IMG/VR virus record: IMGVR_UViG_3300042287_000918
Span: 1 to 31,159 of that record
DNA length: 31,159 nucleotides
From: a virus
Reading direction: 5' to 3' (one strand)
Position numbers and translations under genes: made by a program. Positions 20,919 to 28,868 of this stretch are shown in pieces (position 1 is the first letter of the stretch; each line of letters begins with the position of its first letter). A model generated the notes under the pieces. It did not search any database. It saw only the letters and a program-made list of their open reading frames with translations, and was not told the DNA's origin.

Positions 20919-21448
20919 GAAACCACTAAATTTGGCACAGGCGGTGGGCCATATTGTTGCTCTGGGGAACTTGAGTCCCCTGTAATATAATAATATGCAA
21001 ATGGGCCGATGCCATTGATTGTGAATGTCCCTGTCGCAGTTGTGAAATTAGGTTGTATACAGTCACTCCCTTGGACATTTGGTGATGAGACAAGGTATGC
21101 GTATTTACCAATTACGTCAGTTGATGTGTTTTCAAAATAATATCCAAGCCCATAAAGACATGGAGGCGTATAACGCAACTCAAACTCCATAGCTGGTTCA
21201 TCATCAGATCCAAGATAATCCCAATACATATACCAACCACCATTATCCAAAGGTTCCCAATATATTGAAGGAAAACCCCATAAAGTCCCAGATGTTGCTC
21301 CATTCAAAGCTAACTGTGCGCTGGCTGACATTGTAATATAACACCCACACGGTGAAGCACAACACGCGCAATTCACAGCGCGAAGGCCGCCGCCCTCTTC
21401 GTCGGTTTTGATCTTGACTGCGCCGGTGGATGTGAGGCCGAGGGTCAT
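20915..21448 (-). CDS. Cys-cluster protein of unknown function, tail region
   Basis: A 177-residue protein. Near the N-terminus is a tight cysteine cluster, NCACCASPCGCY (Cys27, 29, 30, 34, 36), followed by an aromatic, beta-rich body (TLWGFPSIYWEPLDNGGWYM and MEFELRYTPPCLYGLGYYF). There is no signal peptide. The DNA is markedly AT-rich after the first 90 bases, unlike the tape measure gene upstream. A tail-tip or receptor-related role is possible from position. Not recognised. Confidence 0.65.
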   Translation of the reverse strand: MTLGLTSTGAVKIKTDEEGGGLRAVNCACCASPCGCYITMSASAQLALNGATSGTLWGFPSIYWEPLDNGGWYMYWDYLGSDDEPAMEFELRYTPPCLYGLGYYFENTSTDVIGKYAYLVSSPNVQGSDCIQPNFTTATGTFTINGIGPFAYYYITGDSSSPEQQYGPPPVPNLVVS

Positions 21449-21464
21449 GGAAGAAAAGGGTGAA

Positions 21465-21530
21465 GGGTGAAACTTGAAACTTGAAAGGGCGCGGAGGTTT
21501 CCGGTCTCAGGTTTCCGGTCTCAGGTTTCA
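21465..21530. repeat. Intergenic repeats with 2.5 copies of a 14-bp tandem unit
   Basis: GAAACTTGAAACTTGAAA (about 21470-21486) and GGGCGCGGAGG (21487-21497) precede two exact copies of AGGTTTCCGGTCTC (21495-21508 and 21509-21522) and a partial third (21523-21530). The block fills the gap between two minus-strand tail genes. It belongs to the same repeat family as 20571-20650. Confidence 0.7.
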
Positions 21531-21533
21531 TTT

Positions 21534-21899
21534 TTAGCATTCCTCCGTGGCGATCCATTCAAATGCGCCGTCCTTGCAGGCTAAAACGTGCGTGCCCTCC
21601 GCTGGGGCTTGTATCCAGGAAAAAGCGTTTTCTGAAAAAGTAAAAACCGCGCTTTTCTCTGGCGCGGCGGGGTTGAAAACTAGGCGGCGTTGAGAGCCCC
21701 CGCCCTCGCCTGTGAACTCGTCGATTTTAAATGGCTGCGGCTTGCCCTCTTTGGTATCGGCCTCGACTTCTAGGCAAGCATACTTGAAATTAGAATCGAG
21801 ATCTTTGGCCGAGATCTGCGTAGGGTAGCCTCCAGAGTCAGAGCCTTTTTTTGCACTAACTTTGTCCGCAAAAGTTACGGGCATTTTCGATTTGCTCAT
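21534..21899 (-). CDS. Tail-region protein of unknown function
   Basis: A 121-residue soluble protein with a start coupled to the 202-residue gene (ATGA). The N-terminus is basic and polar (SKSKMPVTFADKVSAKKGSDSGG) and the rest is beta-rich (FNPAAPEKSAVFTFSENAFS and GTHVLACKDGAFEWIATEEC). The repeated 'G.h.l.ckdGafeWi' ending looks like a fibre-type fold. It is probably a small virion protein. Not recognised. Confidence 0.6.
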   Translation of the reverse strand: MSKSKMPVTFADKVSAKKGSDSGGYPTQISAKDLDSNFKYACLEVEADTKEGKPQPFKIDEFTGEGGGSQRRLVFNPAAPEKSAVFTFSENAFSWIQAPAEGTHVLACKDGAFEWIATEEC

Positions 21900-22504
21900 G
21901 AAATTGTGGGCTCCAGCGCGGTAATAATATCGACTTCATCGAATGTTCCGAAATTTCGGCGCGTGACTCCGCTAACAAAGTTCTGCCACGAGATAGTCAA
22001 ATGCGTGGCGCCTGCGTTTGGCCGCCTGCCCGTCTCGATGCGCCTTAGCATTCGCTTTAAAAGTAAGTTCGGCGCAAACGGCAAAAAGACGCTACTCGTT
22101 GCCGCCGTGATAACTTTAAAATTCGTGTACGAATCTAAAATCCAAACTTCCGTGATCGTCCAGTTGTATGTGACCGGGGCTGGGGCAGCACTGCCGGTCG
22201 CTTGCATAATGACGGATTGAAAGGATTTTGAGAGGTTGATGACCTCCGTGCCGAATACACCCGTGACCGCACCCGTGTCGGTGTAGGCGTCAAAAGACAT
22301 ATCCATGAGACCGAGATCGGTGGTGCGGACTTGTGGGTCGACTGGAAAAACCGAACCTTGAGAGGATGCCAAGGTCATCGCCTCGGATTCTTGTCCTGGT
22401 TTAAATAAAATAGAACCAGTGGTTTTTTTTAAGCCATTGCGCGAAACGGACGAGGCGGTGCCTGGCAGTAAAACAGGGAATGTGCCGAGGAGTGTGGTTG
22501 GCAT
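21896..22504 (-). CDS. Distal tail protein candidate
   Basis: A 202-residue protein directly after the tape measure gene. This is the slot of the distal tail or lambda gpM-type proteins. It is beta-rich (FPVLLPGTASSVSRNGLKKT, TYNWTITEVWILDSYTNFKV, ATHLTISWQNFVSGVTRRNF) with no membrane segment. No sequence family is recognised, so the role rests on position. Confidence 0.6.
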   Translation of the reverse strand: MPTTLLGTFPVLLPGTASSVSRNGLKKTTGSILFKPGQESEAMTLASSQGSVFPVDPQVRTTDLGLMDMSFDAYTDTGAVTGVFGTEVINLSKSFQSVIMQATGSAAPAPVTYNWTITEVWILDSYTNFKVITAATSSVFLPFAPNLLLKRMLRRIETGRRPNAGATHLTISWQNFVSGVTRRNFGTFDEVDIITALEPTIS

Positions 22505-22512
22505 GGCTTTTT

Positions 22513-24843
22513 TTAAGCCGCAAGGGCGGCGGTTGGTAATTTGGGTTCGATTTTTTTGACGAGGTCGAGGATGGATTGCACTATGGAGTCGAGACTGGAT
22601 TGAGCACCTTTATTGTCCGGACTGACGCCTTTTTCTCCTTGTTGACCCGGCTGCTCGGTGGGTGGATCTCCCATTCTTCGCGGGGCCGCGCCAGCTTCGG
22701 CTTCCCCAGGTTTAAGATCAGCAAACCGATCTAACCCTTTTTTTGAAAGGTCGGTCATTTTTGACGTGTCTTTAAATTGGCCCTCATCTCGAGCTTGGCG
22801 GATTAGCTCCTTCTGTTCCTTGTCAGTCAATCCGGTTGGAGCCTTCTCGCCGTAATAATCCTTGATCATGTCTGAAGGTGACCGGCGATCTCGGTCGGCC
22901 CCTGTTCCCCTGACTGCCGCTTCAAGCTCTCGATTGGCTAATTGTTGGCCCGTTGCTTCGGCGGCTTTATATTGGCCCGATGCGATCTGCTCTTGCGCCT
23001 TTTTCTGTAGCTTCCCGCCTGGGTCAACGGCTTCGGATTCTTGGCGTCCTTTAATGTCTTCGCCGATCTTCGTGCCTAGGGAGTTCTTGACGCGGTCGGC
23101 TTCGCGAGCGGCGCGGGCCATTTCGTTTGCCATCTTTGTGGCCTCGCTTCCGCCCATGCCAGATTTGATGAGGTCTTGGATTGTGGCATTGAGGGCCTTT
23201 GCATTCTTGAGCGCCTCGGCTTGCTTTGTATCGCCATCGGCAATGGCGTTGGAGATGGCGATCTGGAGATTGACCTCTTCACGCTTGAGTGCTGCGGATT
23301 CTTTGAGCTTTTCCTGCCTAGCTTTTTCAGCGTTGGCAGCCCGCTCGTCTTCGGCGGTTTGATCTGTTGCCAGAGTTTCTTGGTTGGCCTTTTTTTCGGT
23401 AAATGCTTTTTGCGAAGCATCAACATCTTTGTTGATGCGATCCATCGCCTGCGCCTCCCATGCCTCATCGGCAGAAATAATGGCATCGGTGCCTTTTACG
23501 ATCTCTTCCTGCTTTTGCGTGACGGTATCAAAAAGCGGCTTAACTCCTGCCATGTTGGCCTTGAATGTCTCGGGGATATTGCCCATCGACTCGCTGGCTT
23601 TTTCGGAGGTGAGTTCGGCGTGGATCGGGATGGCGTTCAGTGACGTCTGGACTTCGCGGGCGGCGGTGTCGGCTTGGTAACGGAATGATTCGGCCATGCC
23701 GGACTTGCCGATGGCGTCCATAAATTCGGCCATGACAAGGTAGAGCTTTTCCGAAATATAGCCCGAAATCAGCCTGGCGAAATCTTGGAACAATGCCACA
23801 AGCGGACCGGACGAACTGAACTGCGACGCTATAAAATCGCCTGCCGTTTTAAATGCGGCGACGATGTTAGTGTAAACGCTGTTTGCCGTCTCCATCGACT
23901 GCGTTTTGATCGCCTGCCACGCTAGTTTGAATCCGTCAGTGAAGTTTCCAGTTTTAAACGAATCCACGGCACTCTGGAACATTTTCATTCCCTCCCCGGC
24001 ACCGACGAAAAAAGCACCGATCTCTTGACCCGCCTTTGCGGCGTCGAACATCGAGAGTGCGGTTGTAACGGCGTCGAGTGCCGGTTTGACTTTGTCTATC
24101 AAGCCTGCCGCAAACTCGATGAACTTGCCACCTACGACAACGAGGTTGTCGCTGATGCGGTCAAACTGCGACGATCCCGCTTTCATTATGTCCGGCAATG
24201 ATCCGAGTTGCAGTTTTGCCGTCTCTATCTCGCCGTCGAAATTGGCGAATACCTGGTTGAGTGCTCCGCCGGATTTCCCAAAAATCTCCATAGAGAGGGA
24301 GGCGCGCATGGCGGGATCTTCCACGCCTGCGATGGCCTTGCCGATGGTGCGAAGTTGCTCTTCGGGGGAGAGGGAGGCGATGGCTGAAAGGGAGAGGCCG
24401 AGCTTAGAAAAGGCGAATGCCGCCGCGCTGGTGCCGTCTCCGGCGTCCACGATGGCCTTCTGCATTTTGTTGATGATCGGCCCGAGAGAATCCGCACCTA
24501 CGCCTGAGTTTTGAAAGGCTCGCTCGAGGAGCAAGACCTTATCCACGGCGATTCCCGTGCGGTCTGCGAGATCGTTAAGGCGTCCGCCCATGTCAAGTGC
24601 TGCGCCAAAGCTGGCGATGGTCTTGGTCGCGGCTGCGGTGGCGAGCTCGACGGCCATCATGCCGACTTTCACGGCGGCACCAGCGAGGACGGCTGTGGCA
24701 CCTATTTTACCAAAAGAAAGATCAAAGCTCTTTGCTGCATCGACACCTTTTGTGCTGACATCGTTAATGCTCTTGGTGATGCCGCTGAGTGAACTGCTCA
24801 GGCCTTCGTCCTTGGCTGCTAGTGTGACGGTGATGTCACTCAT
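22513..24843 (-). CDS. Tail tape measure protein
   Basis: A 776-residue protein that spans the tail lumen and sets tail length. The N-terminus (SDITVTLAAKDEGLSSSLSGITKSIND) is the usual tape measure start. Hydrophobic stretches near residues 45-80 (GKIGATAVLAGAAVKVGMMAVELATAAA) and the segment RLNDLADRTGIAVDKVLLLERAFQNSG are typical of this family. Residues 440-640 form a long Glu/Lys-rich coiled coil (AEDERAANAEKARQEKLKESAALKREE). At about 250 to 260 nm of tail per 1,700 residues for known phages, it predicts a tail of roughly 110-120 nm. It overlaps the 256-residue gene by ATGA. Confidence 0.9.
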   Translation of the reverse strand: MSDITVTLAAKDEGLSSSLSGITKSINDVSTKGVDAAKSFDLSFGKIGATAVLAGAAVKVGMMAVELATAAATKTIASFGAALDMGGRLNDLADRTGIAVDKVLLLERAFQNSGVGADSLGPIINKMQKAIVDAGDGTSAAAFAFSKLGLSLSAIASLSPEEQLRTIGKAIAGVEDPAMRASLSMEIFGKSGGALNQVFANFDGEIETAKLQLGSLPDIMKAGSSQFDRISDNLVVVGGKFIEFAAGLIDKVKPALDAVTTALSMFDAAKAGQEIGAFFVGAGEGMKMFQSAVDSFKTGNFTDGFKLAWQAIKTQSMETANSVYTNIVAAFKTAGDFIASQFSSSGPLVALFQDFARLISGYISEKLYLVMAEFMDAIGKSGMAESFRYQADTAAREVQTSLNAIPIHAELTSEKASESMGNIPETFKANMAGVKPLFDTVTQKQEEIVKGTDAIISADEAWEAQAMDRINKDVDASQKAFTEKKANQETLATDQTAEDERAANAEKARQEKLKESAALKREEVNLQIAISNAIADGDTKQAEALKNAKALNATIQDLIKSGMGGSEATKMANEMARAAREADRVKNSLGTKIGEDIKGRQESEAVDPGGKLQKKAQEQIASGQYKAAEATGQQLANRELEAAVRGTGADRDRRSPSDMIKDYYGEKAPTGLTDKEQKELIRQARDEGQFKDTSKMTDLSKKGLDRFADLKPGEAEAGAAPRRMGDPPTEQPGQQGEKGVSPDNKGAQSSLDSIVQSILDLVKKIEPKLPTAALAA

Positions 24844-25610
24844 TGCTGGAGATCGGCTTGTTTGGCTTTTTCAAAGCGAATGGCGTGGTTCATCATGGAA
24901 ATCATTTTCTTTTTAGCGAGGTTGACGGCGAAAGATTCGCCACCGGCATCGAGGGTGGCGCGGGCGTAGCCGACGGAGTTCGTGATGTCTATGGAAAATC
25001 CAAACCCTTCTTTCTGCATGAGCGCGGAGACCCTGCCGGAGGCCTTGGGCATGTTGCGCTTGACCCACGCGGGAATTCCCTTGAGGGGCTCGCGCACGTC
25101 GGCGTTGCATTTCTCTGCGACGATGGCCCATCCCGCCTTGGCGAGGCCGACTTTGGTAATCGTCTCTTTGAGATACTTGCGATATGTGGCTTGCTTGACG
25201 AGAGCGCGATTAAGAAGGCCGAGGCGGTTGGTGCGGCCTGCGGCGTTCTTGTGCGATTTGTGCCAATCCTTGGCGGCGGAGAGATCGGAGACCTGAGTCT
25301 GCGTGTCTGTTGCCCAGACTATTCCGGAGCGATTGTGCAGTGCCGCGCCACCGGAGCTAAAGGCAGTGCCTTTGGTGACTTCCTTCCACCAGGTGGGATT
25401 GACAATCGTGAAGAGATTGCGGAGGTCGCTTGTAACTTGTTTTTCTCCTGCTTGCTTGTCTTTCGGAGCGGTGAGTTTAAGGCACTCGAGGGCACATAGG
25501 CGGGCGGCATTATTGACAATCTGGCCGACCTCTTTGCCCACAATCTCCTCGTATTTCTTCATTTTCCGAAGAAATTTCTGGTTGTCAATTTGGATGCTTG
25601 GTGCCGCCAT
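24840..25610 (-). CDS. Tail protein of unknown function between chaperones and tape measure
   Basis: A 256-residue basic protein (QKFLRKMKKYEEIVGKEVGQ, AKDWHKSHKNAAGRTNRLGLLNRALVKQATYRKYLKE, KKKMISMMNHAIRFEKAKQA). The start resembles HK97 gp10-like or minor tail proteins (NNAARLCALECLKLTAP...), whose usual place is upstream of the tube gene; here it lies after the chaperones. A virion role is likely. It starts after the frameshifted chaperone stop with a 16-nt gap, and its end couples to the tape measure gene. Confidence 0.65.
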   Translation of the reverse strand: MAAPSIQIDNQKFLRKMKKYEEIVGKEVGQIVNNAARLCALECLKLTAPKDKQAGEKQVTSDLRNLFTIVNPTWWKEVTKGTAFSSGGAALHNRSGIVWATDTQTQVSDLSAAKDWHKSHKNAAGRTNRLGLLNRALVKQATYRKYLKETITKVGLAKAGWAIVAEKCNADVREPLKGIPAWVKRNMPKASGRVSALMQKEGFGFSIDITNSVGYARATLDAGGESFAVNLAKKKMISMMNHAIRFEKAKQADLQQ

Positions 25611-25626
25611 ACTTATGCCCTTAAAG

Positions 25627-26270
25627 TCAAAATGCCTTTAGTTTATCGAAGACGGCCTCGATCTCATCGAGGGCGTCCACCTTAGAAGTGGCGATGTCGT
25701 TCGAGTAAATGCGCGGAATGTCTTTCGCAAAACAATCGGCATCGAGGATCTGAAGACCGGCGGCGAGTGGGATCTCGTTCATGATGTCGTTGAAGCTCCA
25801 ACCGGTCAGCGTCGCGAGGCGGTAAACGTAGGAAGAAATCCAGTTGGGGCTGGCTACTTTCCCAGGCTGTTCCCTCCGGAGGATGGGTGTTTCGCTTCGC
25901 TCTTGGCGGCAAGATAAATCGAGATGCCTTCGGACATGGCGTCGGAGTATGGGGCCATGTCGAGGTGGTGCTCGAGGTTCTCATCGAGCCAATCATCCAC
26001 GGCGGTCCAGAAAAGGAGCTCGTTATTGACGACAGCTTGGATCTTGTCTTTGGGCTCGGAGTGTAAAAAGACATACCCGGCTGTGCGCTGGAGTGGGTCG
26101 CCCTTGTCGTCGTTGAAAATGCCGCGACGCATGATCTGCGAGAATGAGGTGGGCGTGATCGGACGGAGTGTGATCTTGGCGACTTGCACGGGGCCATCGG
26201 TAAGGCCTCGCTCGCGGAGGACTTCGTCGTCGGTTTCTAGTTCGTTGGTTTTTTGGTTTTTGTTTTTCAT
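25627..26270 (-). CDS. Tail assembly chaperone fusion (gpGT type) made by -1 frameshift
   Basis: The 138-codon G-like frame ends CTG GGA AAG TAG. The heptamer G GGA AAG (25863-25857) is the same slippery sequence as in lambda G/T. A -1 slip there continues as GTA GCC AGC CCC and reads 76 more codons (VASPNWISSYVYRLATLTGW ... FDKLKAF) to the stop at 25627-25629, giving a 214-residue product. The tail extension has the WSFNDIMNEIPLAAGLQILD composition seen in GT extensions. The product would bind the tape measure and recruit tube protein. A small hairpin (CCAG...CTGG) follows the slip site. Confidence 0.75.
25854..26270 (-). CDS. Tail assembly chaperone, unshifted G-like product
   Basis: The 138-residue main product, MKNKNQKTNELETDDEVLRE at the start and SGGNSLGK at the end, stopping at TAG 25854-25856. 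It is acidic and helical, with residues 60-120 (HSEPKDKIQAVVNNELLFWTAVDDWLDENLEHHLDM) resembling tail chaperones. It lies two genes upstream of the tape measure. It starts by ATGA overlap with the 134-residue gene. In lambda the G to GT ratio is about 30 to 1. Confidence 0.75.
   Translation of the reverse strand: MKNKNQKTNELETDDEVLRERGLTDGPVQVAKITLRPITPTSFSQIMRRGIFNDDKGDPLQRTAGYVFLHSEPKDKIQAVVNNELLFWTAVDDWLDENLEHHLDMAPYSDAMSEGISIYLAAKSEAKHPSSGGNSLGK
25857..25863 (-). promoter_or_regulatory. Programmed -1 frameshift site GGGAAAG
   Basis: In the zero frame the ribosome reads GGA AAG TAG. The slippery heptamer is immediately followed by the stop codon, as in many programmed sites, and the -1 frame is open for 76 codons. 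Confidence 0.75.
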
Positions 26271-26671
26271 GAATTTCTGGCAAAGCGCGCCCGGTCTTCG
26301 GGCGTGGCGTTTTCGCTGATGGAAATGGTGCGGCCATTCCTCTCGATGATGACTTGGCGCGGGGTTGACTTGATGACGCCGACGAGCTCGTCGCGGTTGG
26401 CTAGGACGGCGCGCATGTACGCCACGGGATTCTCAGGGTTCTTCTCCGCGAAGCTGTCGGCTTCGGTAGTCATCCACCGTGAAATCTGCTCGGCCTGCTC
26501 GCCTGTCTCGGGGTGCTGGGCTTGAAACCAGAAAACCGTGCTCTCTTGGCCGGATGGGCGAAGAACACGGGTGACGGGTGCAGTCTCGTTTTCAAACTGG
26601 AAGCCCATCGCGGTAAGCGCGGCGGCGACCTTGAGGTTCTGCGTGCTAAAAAGCTGGATTATCTGGGACAT
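26267..26671 (-). CDS. Tail-region protein of unknown function
   Basis: A 134-residue protein between the tube and chaperone genes, starting at ATG 26671. The sequence (SQIIQLFSTQNLKVAAALTAMGFQFENETAPVTRVLRP and ISRWMTTEADSFAEKNPENPVAYMRAVLANRDELVGVIK) is mixed alpha/beta and soluble. It ends with a disordered acidic/basic tail. Phages often have a small gene here. It is coupled to the chaperone by ATGA. Not recognised. Confidence 0.65.
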   Translation of the reverse strand: MSQIIQLFSTQNLKVAAALTAMGFQFENETAPVTRVLRPSGQESTVFWFQAQHPETGEQAEQISRWMTTEADSFAEKNPENPVAYMRAVLANRDELVGVIKSTPRQVIIERNGRTISISENATPEDRARFARNS

Positions 26672-26753
26672 TATTTCTGGTGGGGCGCGGCCCCTGCGAG
26701 CGCATGGGGAGCGGGCGAGTGGCCCTGCTCCCCTAGTGCGCGGGGTTGGCTGA

Positions 26754-27113
26754 TTAAGTCAGCGAGGCGGAGTAATGTTTCGCAGTGAGCGAGAAGGACT
26801 CGAATTGCTCGGCGGCGAATTTTGTGTCTACTTTTGTGACGATCGTGGTCCCGCCTGCGGCGATGCCGGGAATAGTCATGGTGAGAGCGCCACCGACGGT
26901 CTGCGTGAAAGCGCCGGTCTTCATGCCTTCGATGGAGATGTCTTGGACGGACTCGCCTACTGCAACGGCGACCACACTTCCCTGGTCATCTTTGACCTCG
27001 GTGAGGGATGCAGAATCCGAAACGTTGAAGGATTTGACGATGAGTCCTGTGACGGTAGGTGTGCCATAAACGGCTGACGAAACTGCTGCGGAGCGATAGA
27101 TTGATGCGGCCAT
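26754..27113 (-). CDS. Tail tube protein
   Basis: A 119-residue beta-rich protein in the tail-tube slot, between the tail terminator and the chaperones. The segments VSSAVYGTPTVTGLIVKSFN, VKDDQGSVVAVAVGESVQDI and GTTIVTKVDTKFAAEQFESF fit a small beta-sandwich tube subunit. Such tubes are stacks of hexamers. The leader (27114-27138) has no G on the coding strand and no Shine-Dalgarno, as for the capsid gene. Assignment rests on position, size and composition. Confidence 0.65.
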   Translation of the reverse strand: MAASIYRSAAVSSAVYGTPTVTGLIVKSFNVSDSASLTEVKDDQGSVVAVAVGESVQDISIEGMKTGAFTQTVGGALTMTIPGIAAGGTTIVTKVDTKFAAEQFESFSLTAKHYSASLT

Positions 27114-27154
27114 GATTGGTGATTGGTGGGTTGAGGTTCACCAATTTCGGCGTG

Positions 27155-27556
27155 TCAAATTTCGATGACGGCGAGGCTCAGATCCGCTGTGGTGGTGAAT
27201 CGTTCGCTGCCGATGGAATCGCCGAAGGAATTGAGGTCGGCACCGGCGAGGATGAGGCCCGAGGGGAGGTAGGCGACGAGGCCAGCGATGCTGAGGAGGG
27301 AGGCTTTAACGGAACCGGAGATGCCTTGGTGCGCGGCGAGCGAATCCTCGATGACGGCGGGGGTGCTGACGATGAGCTGGGCGCGGACCTTGTAGTGTTT
27401 GAGGGCGAGCGTGTCGGTGTTTTCGCAAGAAACGAAGACCACGGGCTGGTCGCCGGGGATGATCTCGGGACTTTGTCCGGTCAAGATCACGATCTCGGCG
27501 AGGTCGGGATCGGCGAGAAGCCAATCGCGGATGGCGAGTTCGAGGGCTGCGTTCAT
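27155..27556 (-). CDS. Tail terminator/completion protein (gpU-like position)
   Basis: A 133-residue protein from ATG 27556, overlapping the upstream stop by ATGA. It is alpha/beta (ALELAIRDWLLADPDLAEIV, PVVFVSCENTDTLALKHYKV, RFTTTADLSLAVIEI), like lambda gpU-type tail terminators that cap the tube and join it to the head. Position, after the connector and before the tube, agrees. The stop codon lies within a TTTGACA string. Confidence 0.6.
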   Translation of the reverse strand: MNAALELAIRDWLLADPDLAEIVILTGQSPEIIPGDQPVVFVSCENTDTLALKHYKVRAQLIVSTPAVIEDSLAAHQGISGSVKASLLSIAGLVAYLPSGLILAGADLNSFGDSIGSERFTTTADLSLAVIEI

Positions 27557-27876
27557 AAGGAAGAGCCGGGGGAGATCATGGCGACGTATTCGCCTGGGGT
27601 GGTGACGACTTCCTTGAGGGTCTGGAGCGTGTAGGCCTTGCCGCCGATGAGGATCTGCTCGCCACGGCGCGGCGGGGTGGCAAGTGAGGTAGCCAAAAAT
27701 CGGCAAGTGAACTCTCCGCCCTGGCGAAGGCCGCCGGTCTCGAGATCAAGGCCGATGGCGATGGGCGAGAGAACGACGCGGAGGGGCTGGCTGCGGAAGG
27801 TGGCCGTGTGGCCAAGGGCGGAATTGCGCAGCGCGGCGGCGGTGAGAGTGAAGGTGCGGATCGCGTCGGGCGACAT
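27553..27876 (-). CDS. Head-tail connector/head-closure protein
   Basis: A 107-residue beta-rich protein. The end, GGKAYTLQTLKEVVTTPGEYVAMISPGSS, is a typical pattern of small head-closure (FII/gp16-like) proteins, where a beta strand ends with P.G.....G. It starts at ATG 27876, 13 nt after TTTGACA and just after a terminator. The role is to close the portal and give the site for tail docking. Confidence 0.6.
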   Translation of the reverse strand: MSPDAIRTFTLTAAALRNSALGHTATFRSQPLRVVLSPIAIGLDLETGGLRQGGEFTCRFLATSLATPPRRGEQILIGGKAYTLQTLKEVVTTPGEYVAMISPGSSL

Positions 27877-27900
27877 ACCCGACGTGACGTGTCAAAAAGA

Positions 27901-27934
27901 AAAGCCCGGCTGGGAAAGGCTCCAGCCGGGCTTT
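27901..27934 (-). terminator. Terminator after the capsid gene
   Basis: AAAGCCCGGCTGG (27901-27913) and CCAGCCGGGCTTT (27922-27934) form a perfect 13-bp stem with an 8-nt loop. On the minus strand the stem is followed by TCTTTTTGACAC. It lies 30 nt past the capsid stop, so it would lower expression of the tail genes relative to capsid. The U-tract merges with the TTTGACA string ahead of the next gene. Confidence 0.85.
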
Positions 27935-27963
27935 GCGGGTTGGGCGCTGTGAGGCGCGAGGAA

Positions 27964-28818
27964 TTAAACGATGTCGATGATGGCCATCGTGCCGCCTGTC
28001 ACGCCTTTCGCTGCACCGAACATAAGTTCGAGCGATGCGTTGACTTGGCGATTCGCTGTGGAACCCCATACATTGTACTGCACCGAGATGCCGAGCTGTT
28101 CGAGCGTGACCACTTCGCTGATCGAGAATTGGTTGCGAACTTCGTCTGCGATTGCTGGAGCGGCTGCCGCCATTGCGATTGCGTCTGGAGAGCAAGCGAA
28201 TCCTGCCATGCCTGATTCTCCTGCGAAGCTGCTGGCGTAGAAGACACCGGCATCAAATCCGTAAGCGCCAGCGGAGAGCGGGAGGCTCTGGCTGCTGGTG
28301 GGCAGGAGTTGGCTGTAGAGCGCGGGGCTCAGAACGAGACCTTTGCGGTCGCTCTTGGCCACTGCGGCCCAGAGTGCCTTTAGGTTGGCGAAGTTCGTGC
28401 CTGTGAGGTCTGCGGTGGTGACCGATGCTGCCCCGAAATTTGCTACGGTGATCGGGGTGGTGGCCACTGCCCAGATCTTGTCGGCGAGTGCATTGAGGTT
28501 GGAGATGATCAAGCGATCTAGGCGATGACCGGATGCCAACTCAGCGGCTGAGATGGCGAAGGGCTGGAAGAGGTGATCAAGTGTGACCGTGATCTTACCC
28601 ACAGTGTTGCCGCCGCCGGGCTCGAAGTTGGTCGGGTTTGTGAGTGTCGATGCTGCCGCTGTGACGAGCGGAACCTGGACGGTGTCTTTGGCCGTCTTAA
28701 CGTCGGACGAGAAATCCGATGCGAAGATGTTGAGCGCCGCGAGGCGGTTTGCGAGGACGGTTTTGGTCTGTGCGGAGATAGAATCCGCAACCAGAGCTGA
28801 GTCGAATGTATTTGCCAT
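27964..28818 (-). CDS. Major capsid protein
   Basis: A 284-residue protein with abundant small residues, in the slot after the protease-scaffold gene. The body (TVQVPLVTAAASTLTNPTNFEPGGGNTVGKITVTLDHLF, HRLDRLIISNLNALADKIWA, VRNQFSISEVVTLEQLGISVQYNV) fits an HK97-fold coat protein of the small type, with the usual end 'v...G.....n......g'. It has a 41-nt leader with no G on the coding strand (28819-28859) and no Shine-Dalgarno. It is followed by a strong terminator, as expected for the most highly expressed gene. Confidence 0.75.
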   Translation of the reverse strand: MANTFDSALVADSISAQTKTVLANRLAALNIFASDFSSDVKTAKDTVQVPLVTAAASTLTNPTNFEPGGGNTVGKITVTLDHLFQPFAISAAELASGHRLDRLIISNLNALADKIWAVATTPITVANFGAASVTTADLTGTNFANLKALWAAVAKSDRKGLVLSPALYSQLLPTSSQSLPLSAGAYGFDAGVFYASSFAGESGMAGFACSPDAIAMAAAAPAIADEVRNQFSISEVVTLEQLGISVQYNVWGSTANRQVNASLELMFGAAKGVTGGTMAIIDIV

Positions 28819-28859
28819 ATGAGTGGTGTGGTTGTGTTTGGTTTGTGTTGGTTGGGTTT
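28819..28859 (-). promoter_or_regulatory. G-free A/C-rich leader of the capsid gene
   Basis: The 41 bases before the capsid ATG contain no G on the coding strand and consist of CAACCAACAC-type sequence, so they cannot form secondary structure or pair with an anti-Shine-Dalgarno. It would keep the start codon open for initiation. Confidence 0.55.
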
Positions 28860-28868
28860 CTCCTCGGC

